From NCBI GenBank assembly GCA_000697355.1, contig JNEN01000782.1, positions 1 through 64,000 of the forward strand: DNA of 64,000 nucleotides, in the 5' to 3' direction. The DNA comes from Syncephalastrum monosporum B8922 (Eukaryota; Mucoromycota; Mucoromycetes; Mucorales; Syncephalastraceae). Every line of letters starts with the position of its first letter. Within the stretch, counting starts at the first letter, position 1. The notes beneath the pieces are model-generated. The model saw only the letters and a program-made list of their open reading frames with translations. It did not search any database and had not been told where the DNA came from. The translations under genes and the position numbers were made by a program. Below, in pieces: positions 45,480-55,576 of the stretch.

Positions 45480-46995
45480 CTATTAACCCCCATTTTCCAT
45501 GTGACGCTGCCTTCTGTGTTCGCTTGTCGCGCTTAGGCCCACTCTTTTCACAAAAAAGATATAGTATATCGAGTGGTCGCTTTGTCGATCGTATAGCGAA
45601 TGGACCCGACTTTCACTAACTCTGTCAAGGACAACCGTTGCACACAGCCATGGTGTAACTATAGTTCCTCCTATTGTCATTCCTGATCAGGCTCCAATCA
45701 GGCTGTTCACCCACCACCATTTGTAACAAGATCGGCTGCAGTCAAGGTCATTTTCACATGCATCTCCCGTTTTCTCCTCTCTTTCTTCGTTCTTTACCCT
45801 CGAAGAGAGCGATTTATAAAGCATGTGATTCCAGCAAACCATGAATCACTTTTCCTTTTCCTTTTAGTTAAATTCATGCAATCCTTGTCAGCCAAGAAAA
45901 TTTGGACCCATTCGTGAAGAGGGAAAGAGATGAGTTTGACATCAAATACAATCCAGCCCTGCGTTAATGGATGGGACACATGATTGAATGTATCGTTGAC
46001 TTGGTTCTTTATGACCACATGATGTTGCCATGGAGTGCGTTTAAACGTTTTTCATGTTGTTTCATCCTCCGCAGATATGGTGGCACCGCACTGACCTTTC
46101 TCTCAAACCTACACGTTGAAGCTGTCCTACGACCTAAAAAGAGTTTTGTTGGGGCTTCCACTCCGCCCTTTCGCCCTGTTCGTCTGTGTCTCCGTTGCTG
46201 CATTTCTTATCGCACCAACCCAGGAGTTGCCTGCAAAATTTCATTATATGATTCATATTGTGCAATACAACAAAGAGAACCCGCCACACACTTTTGGAAC
46301 TTATCACCTGTCAATCGCGCTTAGATGCCTTTTTTTTATGACGTCGTGGTTTGTTTCATGAATTATGACCTTTTTGCGCAATGATAAACATCGCAAGGAC
46401 GGGGACCCGGTTCGTCGCACAGTAAAATATTCTAGACGCCTTGTTTATTGCTATATATTCGATTACAGTATACTAGGCTGAGGTTTTCTTTAAAAAAAAA
46501 GCCCACGCTCATATCACAAAATCGGATGATCGTTTTCCAAAAAACACGAAGAAAGGGTCTGCTGGAGATCGCTTCGGAATATTTCGAATCAAACCGTTCG
46601 CACGCGTGAAGAAACGTGTTCCTATTCAATTTTCTGGAAGCAAGAACCCAAGAGAAACACGCTATGCTTCTCACGTTGTAAATGGGAATGACTTCGGAAG
46701 GTTGCACACTGCAGCCTAATTTTGGATTTTTTTTCGTTTTTTTTCTTTGACATGATTTCCCAACCGTTAATAAAATGCGCTATATTATCCCCCACAATTT
46801 TTTTTGCCGGCAAAGAATTGTTTGAACAATGAATATGCAGATTAAAGCAGAGTAGAATTCAGTCGAGGGAGCGTTTGTTCTCTGTCTGCCCAAACTAACA
46901 AAAAACAAAAACAAAAAAAAAAAAGGTCATAGCATTCTTTTTGGTTTTCAACCAGACGTTCAGCTACGTTCTTTCCTTTTGTGTGGTGTAACATT
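45480..46995. other. Intergenic, perilipin / proton-ATPase divergent spacer
   Basis: About 1.5 kb without a credible gene. It is AT-rich, with homopolymer A/T runs (46490-46500, 46729-46747, 46912-46924). The last of these is an A-rich leader close before the ATPase ATG. Several open frames of 60-117 codons lack motifs or splice structure. Confidence 0.5.
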
Positions 46996-49681
46996 ATGAC
47001 GGCTAAGCTGGAAGAGCACGCACACGTCGAACACGAGGATGAGATTAGCCCAGAGCTAGAAGCCCTGTTGCACACCGATCACCAACAAGGCTTGACGTCA
47101 AGTGAAGCAGAGGACCGTCTCAAGCGGTTTGGCCCCAACGCCCTGCCGGAGAATAAGACGAACCCACTTCTCAAGATCCTCAGTTACTTTCGTGGCCCGA
47201 TCGCCTATCTCATCGAAGCGTCGTGTATAGTGGCTGCCATCGTGGCAGACTGGCTCGACTTTGGTCTCGTTCTTGGTCTCCTCTGTATTAATGCTGCGAT
47301 CGGTTATTATGAGGAGCGCAAGGCCGAGAATGCGCTTTCTGCGCTGCAGAACACACTCGCGCTCAAAGCGCGGTGTCGACGCAACGGTCAGGTGACAGAG
47401 GTGGACGTCAAGGACCTTGTTCCGGGTGATGTTATCGTCCTGCGTATCGGTGACATCGTCCCTGCCGATGCGCGTCTCCTAGGCTACGGTATCAGTGGTG
47501 AAAAGAGCGATGCTGAGCTCCTTGTGGATCAAGCCGCGCTAACAGGCGAGTCGCTACCGATATCCAAGCACGAGGGATCGACCGTCTACAGCTCGAGTAC
47601 GGTCAAGCAAGGACAACAGTTAGCAGTGGTCACCAAGACGGGTGTAGATACCTTTATTGGCCGTGCAGCAAACTTGATTGCCGTGACAAAGGATGTCGGC
47701 CATTTTCAAAAAACAATTGACCGAATCTGCTCCTGGCTAGTCGCGATTACGGTCCTCATGGTAGCCATTCTGTTTGTCTATAAGTTGGTGATTCTGCAGG
47801 CGAGTTTGGCAGTGACGCTCAGTTTCTGCCTTGTGGTTATCGTGGCAGCTATTCCAGTTGGCATGCCGACGTGCATGAACGTGACTATGTCGCTCGGCGC
47901 CAAAGAACTCGCTCAGTACAGCGTCATTGTGAAGCGCCTGAACGCCATTGAGGAGCTGGCCTCGGTATCTGTCCTTTGCTCTGATAAAACGGGCACATTG
48001 ACATTGAACGAGCTCACATTCGACGAGCCCTGGCTTGCGCACGGCTATAACCAAGACGACCTCCTACTCCATGCTTACCTTGCTGCTGAGCCCAGCACGA
48101 ACGATCCAATTGAATCTGCTGTCCGCCGTGCTGCCGAGTCTACGCTCCAAGTTCTGAAAGATCGTCCTGAGGGCACGGTGGGTATTCCCGGCTACACCGT
48201 GTCGAGCTTCCAACCCTTCAATCCTGTCACAAAAATGACAACTGCCACCATTGTCGCAGCAGGAAAGACGTTCAAAGTCGCCAAGGGCGCACCGCCCGTC
48301 ATTATCGATCTCATCAAAGACGAAAAGCAACGCGAGGCGGCTATTCACGCTGTCAATGCGCTAGCACGTCGTGGTTTACGTGCGCTTGGCGTGGCCAAGG
48401 CCGTAGATGAGAATGCGCCTTACGAGCTCGTCGGCATGATCTCGCTCCTCGACCCGCCACGACCCGACTCTGCCGAAACTATCCAGCAGTGCCAGGAAAT
48501 GGGTGTGCAAGTCAAGATGATTACTGGCGATCAGCAGATAATTGCCCGCGAAGTCGCCGAGCGACTCGGTATGGGTACCGATATTTTGGACGCCCACTAT
48601 TTGGCCGACTCTACTGCATCTGAAGAAGAAATTACCGAGCACTGTATTCAGGCGGATGGATTTGCTCAAGTCATCCCAGAGCACAAATACCGCGTCGTCG
48701 AGCTCCTGCAGAACAAGGGGGTTATTACAGGCATGACTGGAGATGGTGTCAACGATGCACCGGCGCTCAAAAAAGCGGACGTTGGCATTGCTGTTTCGGG
48801 ATGCACTGATGCAGCACGCTCTGCAGCGGATATCGTCCTCATGGAGCCCGGTCTAAACACCATTATCAACGGCGTCAAAGTCTCCCGTGCTATATTCCAG
48901 CGTCTGCGATCGTATGCACTCTACCGTATCACGTCCACAATCCACTTTATGATCTTCATCTTCATCGTCACTCTCATCGAAAACTGGAACATGCCAGCCG
49001 TTCTTCTTATCATGATTTGCATTCTGGTAAGGCCCCGATGAACAAAGTATGATGGGAACAATCAAATTAAATCTTCTTATCAAGAACGATGCCGCCACGC
49101 TCGTGATCTCCGTCGATAACACCAAGATCTCTGAGCGACCTGACAAATGGCGCGTTGGCCAGCTTCTCACAATTTCCACTGTACTGGCTTTGCTGCTGAC
49201 TGGCCTGTCCTTTGGTCATTACTACGTTGCGCGCCACGTGTTCAACGTCTCCGAAAATGTGCTCAACTCCATCATGTACCTACACATCTCGTCTGCGCCC
49301 CATTTTGTTATCTTCTCGACACGTGTTCCTGGATGGTGCTGGGAGAACATGCCAAGCTGGCCCTTCACCATCTGTATTCTTGGCACGCAAGTTGTGGCAC
49401 TCTTGTTCTCGGTATATGGTGTCTTTGGCGAGTCCCAGCACGTGGCTCCCTGCGGTTGGATCTGGGGCGTGTCTGTCCTCGGTGTCTCGCTCGTATATTT
49501 CTTCTTTCTGGACGTCGTCAAGGTGCTTATGGTTCGCTACTGGAACTTTGAATGGATCGCAAAGGTATTCCCTACCCCTGCCAACCGCCGCAAGCTTGCT
49601 GAGCGACGTCGGCGCCGCACACAGTATGTGCCTGAAAACATGCGTGAGAAAGAAAAGGACGCCGCTGCTTTCGAAGGGTGA
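46996..49681 (+). CDS. PMA1: Plasma-membrane proton-pumping P-type ATPase (P3A)
   Basis: Uses ATP to export protons and so energises secondary transport at the plasma membrane. Two exons (46996-49026 and 49085-49681) close to 875 aa. Motifs: TGES (183-186) of the actuator domain, phosphorylation site CSDKTGTLT with Asp330, KGAPP (430-434) in the nucleotide domain, and MTGDGVNDAPALK (from 580). Ten membrane segments are expected, and the N-terminal pair (GPIAYLIEASCIVAAIVADW) is clear. YYEERKAENALSAL after TM2 is closer to the plant/protist-like form of the family than to the ascomycete Pma1 form, a judgement from memory. The C-terminus is short, basic then acidic (EKEKDAAAFEG), without an obvious 14-3-3-type penultimate Thr. 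The upstream in-frame GTG was rejected in favour of the ATG at 46996. Confidence 0.93.
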
Positions 49682-50161
49682 ATGATAGAAAAAATTTCCT
49701 CCTCTTCTTCTGATCTGCATTCTTCCATATGCACAAAAAGTACAACAAAAAACTTCCCTTTGTCTCTCTTCCCCTTTTTATTCTTTTGTTGTGAGTGGTA
49801 ATGCTCGCAACGCGCACATACATAGAAATCAAACGATTGTTCTTAGACTACTACCTTTATTATGTGACGATTTGAAGATTGAGTCTCTTGACTTGTAGAC
49901 GTATATGTATGAGGTTTTGTTAAATCGAGAAAGGACTTCTGGGTTCCTATGTGTATGTCATAGATACTTTCCATTAAATTTTGAGCGACTAGATATATAT
50001 CATGGGTGCTCGTTCCGTCAAAGTATCGTAGGCAGATAATTCATCAAATGCACGTTCCGCAACCTAATGTAGGTGCAATGAACTACAAATGCTTAGGATG
50101 GCTATTACATAGACATATGGATAAATACATATATTATACATGAACTAGTTTCGAGCGTGGC
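49682..50161. other. Convergent 3' spacer ATPase / Jen1-like gene
   Basis: A 480-bp AT-rich spacer between two stop codons. It should hold both 3' ends; no gene is seen. Confidence 0.5.
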
Positions 50162-52301
50162 CTAAGATCCTTCTACTACTTTTTCAATCTGCTTGGTCTC
50201 TTTTCCGCTTTCAAGGCTACTGTCGTCGTCATCTTCATTCGGTTGTCTTTTCTGGTCTAATATGGTGGTGGTAATACCATCTTTTGTCGGCTCTCCAGAA
50301 GTCGACGGCTTTGTGCCTTCCTCCAATCTGATTTGACTAACTTCATCTGCTCCAATATAATGACCCTTGTCATCTTCTGTGAGGTTCTCCATAAAATTCT
50401 TGTTCTGCTCTTCATTTCCCACCAGCGCTAGGTGTTTCGAAAAAAAATCAGTAATTCTTATACAGATATGCCATACTTCATTTATCTTACTTGCGATTAT
50501 GAGACAGCCAACCACAACACCAATAAAAATAGCCTGCGTTTTACCATAGTCTGCAATGGGTTTGCCATTTTTCAATATCAAATCACCGTTGCCGTCGCGC
50601 AGTGGATATTTTTCGCCAATTGTGGCCTGGATCTGACTGCTGGCTGCGCTGATCAAGTTACCCAACTGGTAGGTTAAACCTGGCACCAAGCCACGAAAAG
50701 CTGGGGGCGACAGTTCGTTCAGATGGGCGGGCACGACACCGAAGCCACCTTGTACAAAGAATTGTAGAGCAAAAGCACCAAAGCGCAGTGAGTGGATGTT
50801 GGGAGCATAGATCCAGAGCGGGATGAAGGCGCCAATCAGAACACAGCTGACGACAATGCAGAACTTGCGACCAAGGTAGTTTGAATAGAAACCTATCAGG
50901 ATGCCGCCAATAATGGCGCCTATGTTGTAGACGACGCTGGTCACTGTCATCTCGGCCGACGTGTACCCCAGCTGGGTCTGCAAAAACGTAGGATAGAGGT
51001 CTTGTGATCCATGAGCAAGAAAGCAAAAGAAGGCCATGAGGATCACCATGTAAATGATGCGTAGATAGTGGTTCCGCAGCATGATCCAGATATCCAGGAT
51101 GAAGGAGCGATCCATGAGCTTGCGTGCTTCTTTGGTCTTTTCAAACGTGGCTGATTCAGGCACAAAAAATCGCATGAAGACGGCGAGCAGGGCAAAAACG
51201 GCGCCTGTCCAGTACACGATACGCCATGTGGAGCCTGTTGCTTGAACAGCAAAGTTGACAAGTGTGGCAAGCAAATATCCCAGAGCATAACCTAAAGACA
51301 AGTAAGAAAATGAACATGTACTGCTGTTAGTAAAACATATCTACCTTCTTGATATATGCCTGAGAATAGGCCGCGTGCCTCGACGGGTAATGATTCCAAG
51401 GCCAGGCTAGCACCTAGACCCCATTCACCGCCCATGGCGATACCAAAGACTGCGCGCAAGCCAATAAAGGTCTACATAAAAACACAATATGACTCAAGAG
51501 TTAAACTCTGTCAAATTAAATAACAAAAAGACATACCTGGAGATTGGGTGCAAAGCCGCTTGCCATATTAATAATTGAAAAAAGCAGGATATCCACCACA
51601 AGAGGCCATCGACGACCAAATCTGTCTGCAAGCAAACTATGTTATGCGCATATTAAATTGAATATGAACATGTGAACTTCCTCTGTGTATGTCAGTCCAG
51701 GAACATACCCAAAGATCAGAGCTCCAATTGGTCTCAGCATCTATAATAGTAGTTATTTCAGTTACTATGAGCCTATTTTAACCCAACCGTGCAGTATCCA
51801 TGCAAGTTTACCAGTGTGGTGGTAATGGCGCCTGTAAAAAAGTGAGATTAAACTGCTTTAATAATTATGCCGCCGGCATCGAAACTTACTCGTGACATCC
51901 GATGGTTCCACACCGAAATCTTTTGCTACACATGGACGACAAAACGTCAGCATAGACGTGGCTCTTTATATATGGGATATATATACCAATACTGGAAACA
52001 GTGAGAGATACGCTGAAGAAATCGTATGCATCAAAAGTCCAACCGAGGAAGGCTACGTTTCATCCGAGATTCTCCCATTGTAAACGAGCCAAGACTTCAT
52101 GCTTCTTTTTTTTTGCTTACCCGATACAAATGTTAGGCGTTGTTTGTTGTTGATCCCAATGAAAACCTTCCATGGATTGGGAGGCCGTTCGCCTGGTCTT
52201 GTCCAGATCGTCCTCAATGCCCGCTGCCATAGTGAGACAGTCTTGGCTTTTCTCGTGTCTTCGCTCGGAGTATGAGCGATCTGTAGTGATGAACAGACCA
52301 T
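50162..52301 (-). CDS. Jen1-like carboxylate:proton symporter (major facilitator superfamily)
   Basis: Predicted plasma-membrane importer of monocarboxylates (lactate, pyruvate) or dicarboxylates with protons. Nine exons (52121-52301, 51987-52052, 51890-51925, 51812-51831, 51709-51740, 51537-51636, 51345-51471, 50491-51291, 50162-50427) close to 542 aa. The Jen family signatures are continuous across the junctions: FLGWTFDAYDFFSVSLTV, SIAKDFG, LMLRPIGALIFGLLADRFGRRWP, GEWGLGASLALESLP, and ARGLFSGIYQEGYALGYLLA. Twelve membrane segments are expected. A cytoplasmic C-terminal tail of about 90 residues is acidic (EDDDDSSLESGKETKQIE). Exon 4 is only 20 nt. The start at 52301 gives a 60-codon first exon; an upstream exon is possible. 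It is convergent with the proton-ATPase gene, which makes the gradient it would use. Substrate cannot be told from sequence. Confidence 0.87.
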
Positions 52302-52332
52302 TTTTTCTCGTAGTGTATACTGGTTTGATTAG

Positions 52333-52334
<2 letters not shown>

Positions 52335-52379
<45 letters not shown>
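52335..52379 (+). repeat. Uninterrupted T45 homopolymer
   Basis: Forty-five consecutive T on the plus strand (A45 in the sense of the Jen1-like gene), 33 bp upstream of its predicted start codon. Length is uncertain because such runs are error-prone in sequencing. It would lie in the promoter or 5' leader. Confidence 0.9.
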
Positions 52380-52382
<3 letters not shown>

Positions 52383-52907
52383 ATTTCGTTATCTGTCGTT
52401 CTTACCAAGCTTTTATAGGCGTCTTTTGCACAATGGGAAAAAGCACATTTTTCCACAAGCAGATTTTTTAGTCTTCACTTTCGAATCGCACAAAGCGTAC
52501 TTGTCTTTGTATAGGCATCGACACACAGAGCACGCATGCATATACACGTAGTGTGTATATAAATTTGTCTTGCAAGGCGTGTCCTCATCCGCTTACTAAG
52601 ACCTGAATCCTAATAACTCCAGCGCTTATGGTCCAAGGTCTTACGTCTCCACAAATGGAGGAAATGTTCAAAAAGGGAGAGGTATTTCTTTTACCCAAAA
52701 CGATACGTAATGAAATTATGCTGACTGGCCTCGGCGCTTCTGGGTTCCCACCCATCTTGGATATCGGGTTTTTATGTGGAAAAATGGAAAAGACGGAAAT
52801 GCTATGAATAAACATATAACAGAAGAAGAGATAAAAGACAAAAGGTTATGTACATATGAAGATGCTGGATAGGAGATAAAAAGATAAAAGAAAAAGAAAG
52901 CAAAAAT
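52380..52907. other. Spacer, Jen1-like 5' flank / transcription-factor 3' flank
   Basis: About 0.5 kb with short open frames only. No gene or defined element is recognised. Confidence 0.45.
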
Positions 52908-54911
52908 TTAAGCAGGCTCCAGTTTGATATCAGATTTTTTGATATCAGAGTTCTCATCGAGGCGAATACGTTCGCGTAAAGAAGCCAACACGACACTGGC
53001 CTGGTGGTACAGCTGCTGCGGTGGCTTATTCTCATTGCTAATGGTGATCCAGCGCGGAAGTATGCGCTCCAGGTAAAGGATAGCTGAATCGGCAAAGACA
53101 GCGCGCGCTTGTTGAAGGATATAACGCGTCCGGACGAGGTTGATCTGGCATAACATGCGCACCTGAGGATCTTGACAGTTACCCTCGAGCATGTGGTAGA
53201 CATGGGCAGTGGTGAGCGCACCATACACCGGGCTGTAGTGGCAACCGATCTCGTCTAGTGCTGCGAGGACCTCGAGTGCGCGGGTATACTGGCTGGCGGC
53301 GGACAAGCAGCCGACGACGCTGCGGAACTCGACGCCCTCGATGGTCATCTCGAGCCGAGCATCGAGATCGGGCGAGGCCGCAGTGCCCTTTTTACTTTGC
53401 TGGGAAGAGAGGTAGAAGGGAGTGTTGGACTTGGTTGACTGGACGACGTGGTGGTATATATCGGCCATGCAAGCTTCGCGGCTATCGCGCTCATGGTCGA
53501 GGGCGACCAGGTAGCGGCGGGGCAAAAAGGGGATAAAGGTTGCTATCAGCGTGTCCATGTGTATGGTTTGCAGCAGCAGCGACTCAATGTCGTTCTTTGT
53601 ATACTGCCCGTTCTCTTCGAGATTGATCCGAAACGCATCGGGCGTGTTGAGATACGTGTCAAAGAGCATCTCGTCCATGTTGGATTGCAGGGCCCGCCAC
53701 GACTGGAGTACGAGATGGTAGGCCGAGCGGAAGAGGTCCATTTTGCGCAACATGACGATGCGGCAGTACTGCCGAAAATATTCGACGCGTCGGGGTGCGC
53801 GCTCCTCGGCGAGTGGCCGTGGAAAATCGACCTGCCACTCGGTGACCTCGATGCGACCTGGTTTGCCCGCCGTATTCCATTCCGCAAACGCGTCGGCGCA
53901 AAGGATCATCCAGGCCAGCCGGCGCGCGGTCTCTTTGCTATGCTCGTCCTCGTCACTGTAACGTGATGCGGGTGAGTCGATCAGATGCAGATCCATGGCC
54001 AGGGCCATGCGCACCGCAGTGGAAAGCAGGGGGGATCGTGTCCGTGCTGGGGAGAAAAGATCGACGTGTCCACGCGGGTAGAGCGAAAGCATAAGAAGGG
54101 ACTGGACGACGTAGAGATGATGGACGTCAAAGAGGTCTTGAAGCAAGGATTTGGCGTGGGTGTGGTAGGCGTGCATCAGACCAGCAGCAACGCTGGGATG
54201 GCCGCGCTTGTGGACGGTGACATGGCGTATCATGACTGCACAGATGCTGAGGAGCAAGAGAGACTCAATGGGATAGTCCTTGAAGGCATTCGCGTTGGAA
54301 AGAACTTTGTCTGTGTCGGCGAGCAGGCGCGGGATATGGACATAGAAGGCCCCATCGCACATGATGAACGCCTGGACACACTGCCGCATGAGTTGCATCG
54401 AGTTGAATTGGCGAAAGATATCGGCGCGTGGCAGCGGAAACGCGGACGAGAGGTACAGCGCGGCTGCAACCGAGTCCAGGAAACCGGCCATGCAGTACCG
54501 GTCCATGTCGTTTATGTCGTGAGCCTTCCTAAACGAGGGTGGGCACGGCTGTATGTTGACACGCAGCTGCTCCAAGACCTGCTCTAGGCTGGATATCGTC
54601 TGGATATTGCTGTCGAGCGTGATTGTGCCTGGCGAGAGGTGGAGCTCCCACACGAGATCGTCGTCTTCTGGCAAGGCAGGCGCTTCGGTTTTTGCTTTGG
54701 CATCGTCTTCGGTCCGTACGGCCATAGTGGCCCGCATCAGAATCTGAAGCGCCTCTTGCAAGAAGTGGTGTACCGTTTTGTCGTCTTGCGTCTTTGCAAA
54801 GGTGGAAGGCAGGGACGCCCGATCGTGTGCAATCATGGGATGGGTCGATTTGTACTGGGGTGGGCAGTGCGCTCGCCAAGGATTGAGTAAAGAAGGAAAG
54901 CCCACCGGCAT
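52908..54911 (-). CDS. Fungal-specific transcription-factor-domain protein without visible zinc cluster
   Basis: A single open frame of 667 aa. The middle region (about residues 130-440) is the helical fungal_trans domain usually found C-terminal to a Zn2Cys6 DNA-binding cluster: MDRYCMAGFLDSVAAALYLS, ESLLLLSICAVMIRHVTV, YVVQSLLMLSLYPRGH, STAVRMALAMDLHLIDSP and ETARRLAWMILCADAF are typical helices. No CX2CX6C cluster is present in the frame or, as far as I can see, in the 266 bp between this start and the stop of the next gene's extension. It may be a regulator that lacks its own DNA-binding domain or has an unseen exon. The C-terminus ends in a charged Ile/Lys/Asp stretch. Regulated process unknown. 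Confidence 0.75.
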   Translation of the reverse strand: MPVGFPSLLNPWRAHCPPQYKSTHPMIAHDRASLPSTFAKTQDDKTVHHFLQEALQILMRATMAVRTEDDAKAKTEAPALPEDDDLVWELHLSPGTITLDSNIQTISSLEQVLEQLRVNIQPCPPSFRKAHDINDMDRYCMAGFLDSVAAALYLSSAFPLPRADIFRQFNSMQLMRQCVQAFIMCDGAFYVHIPRLLADTDKVLSNANAFKDYPIESLLLLSICAVMIRHVTVHKRGHPSVAAGLMHAYHTHAKSLLQDLFDVHHLYVVQSLLMLSLYPRGHVDLFSPARTRSPLLSTAVRMALAMDLHLIDSPASRYSDEDEHSKETARRLAWMILCADAFAEWNTAGKPGRIEVTEWQVDFPRPLAEERAPRRVEYFRQYCRIVMLRKMDLFRSAYHLVLQSWRALQSNMDEMLFDTYLNTPDAFRINLEENGQYTKNDIESLLLQTIHMDTLIATFIPFLPRRYLVALDHERDSREACMADIYHHVVQSTKSNTPFYLSSQQSKKGTAASPDLDARLEMTIEGVEFRSVVGCLSAASQYTRALEVLAALDEIGCHYSPVYGALTTAHVYHMLEGNCQDPQVRMLCQINLVRTRYILQQARAVFADSAILYLERILPRWITISNENKPPQQLYHQASVVLASLRERIRLDENSDIKKSDIKLEPA

Positions 54912-55177
54912 TCACGCAAAAATCCGCAATACGAGGGAAAAAAAAAAAAAAAAGAAAAAATCCAAAAATCCAAAAATCTAAAATCAGTCCTGGTTACTTT
55001 TTTTTTCTGCCAATGCGAGCACATAAACAGGTCAAAGTAAAACAGAAAAGAAAAGGAAAGATAAAAAACAAGGTATTATATAATGTTTAAAGATAAGGTA
55101 AACGGAAAAGAGAGAACGAATGAATGTATGCGCCAAGAAAAGAATATATACACATGCAATGGGATGAAAAAGAGTGC

Positions 55178-55576
55178 TTAAGAGGGAAGATGAGGTGCAG
55201 AATGGGATCGTGTTCGCGAGGGGTCGTATGGAGTGATAGCGTCGGTGTAGGCCGGCGGTGGTTCATGGTGCTGGGTGGATGACGAGGAGGTAGAGGAAGA
55301 GGGCTGGTGAACCGTTCCGCTGGGTCGGGTGCCGCTCTGCTGGGCTGGGCAAGGTGTCATCTCCCTTTCCAATGCAACTGGATGTGCGATGGTGTGGCTG
55401 CCACAACTGGCCAAGGGCGGCGCGCCCGTTTCCTTTTCCGTAATGACCTGGATGGGAGGCGCAGACGGCTGCACATAATCGTGAGGACAAATATTGTGGT
55501 TGGTGTGGATCTGTGGCTGATCACTTCCCCTGACCGAACCACAGGGACTTGCTCTATCACTATAAGTAGCATGGCT
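55178..55576 (-). other. In-frame 132-codon extension after TGA of the CSC1-like gene
   Basis: Immediately after the TGA at 55577-55579 the same reading frame continues for 132 codons (SHATYSDRASPCGS... to SAPHLPS) and ends in TAA at 55178-55180. The stretch is rich in Pro/Ser/Thr and contains PPIQVITEKETG and a PPxY-type motif, EPPPAYTDAITPYDPSRT. No ATG opens it, and I found no good donor/acceptor pair that would remove the TGA while keeping frame. It is either a stop-readthrough tail, a tail lost by a recent stop mutation, or a sequencing error at the TGA. Confidence 0.7.
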
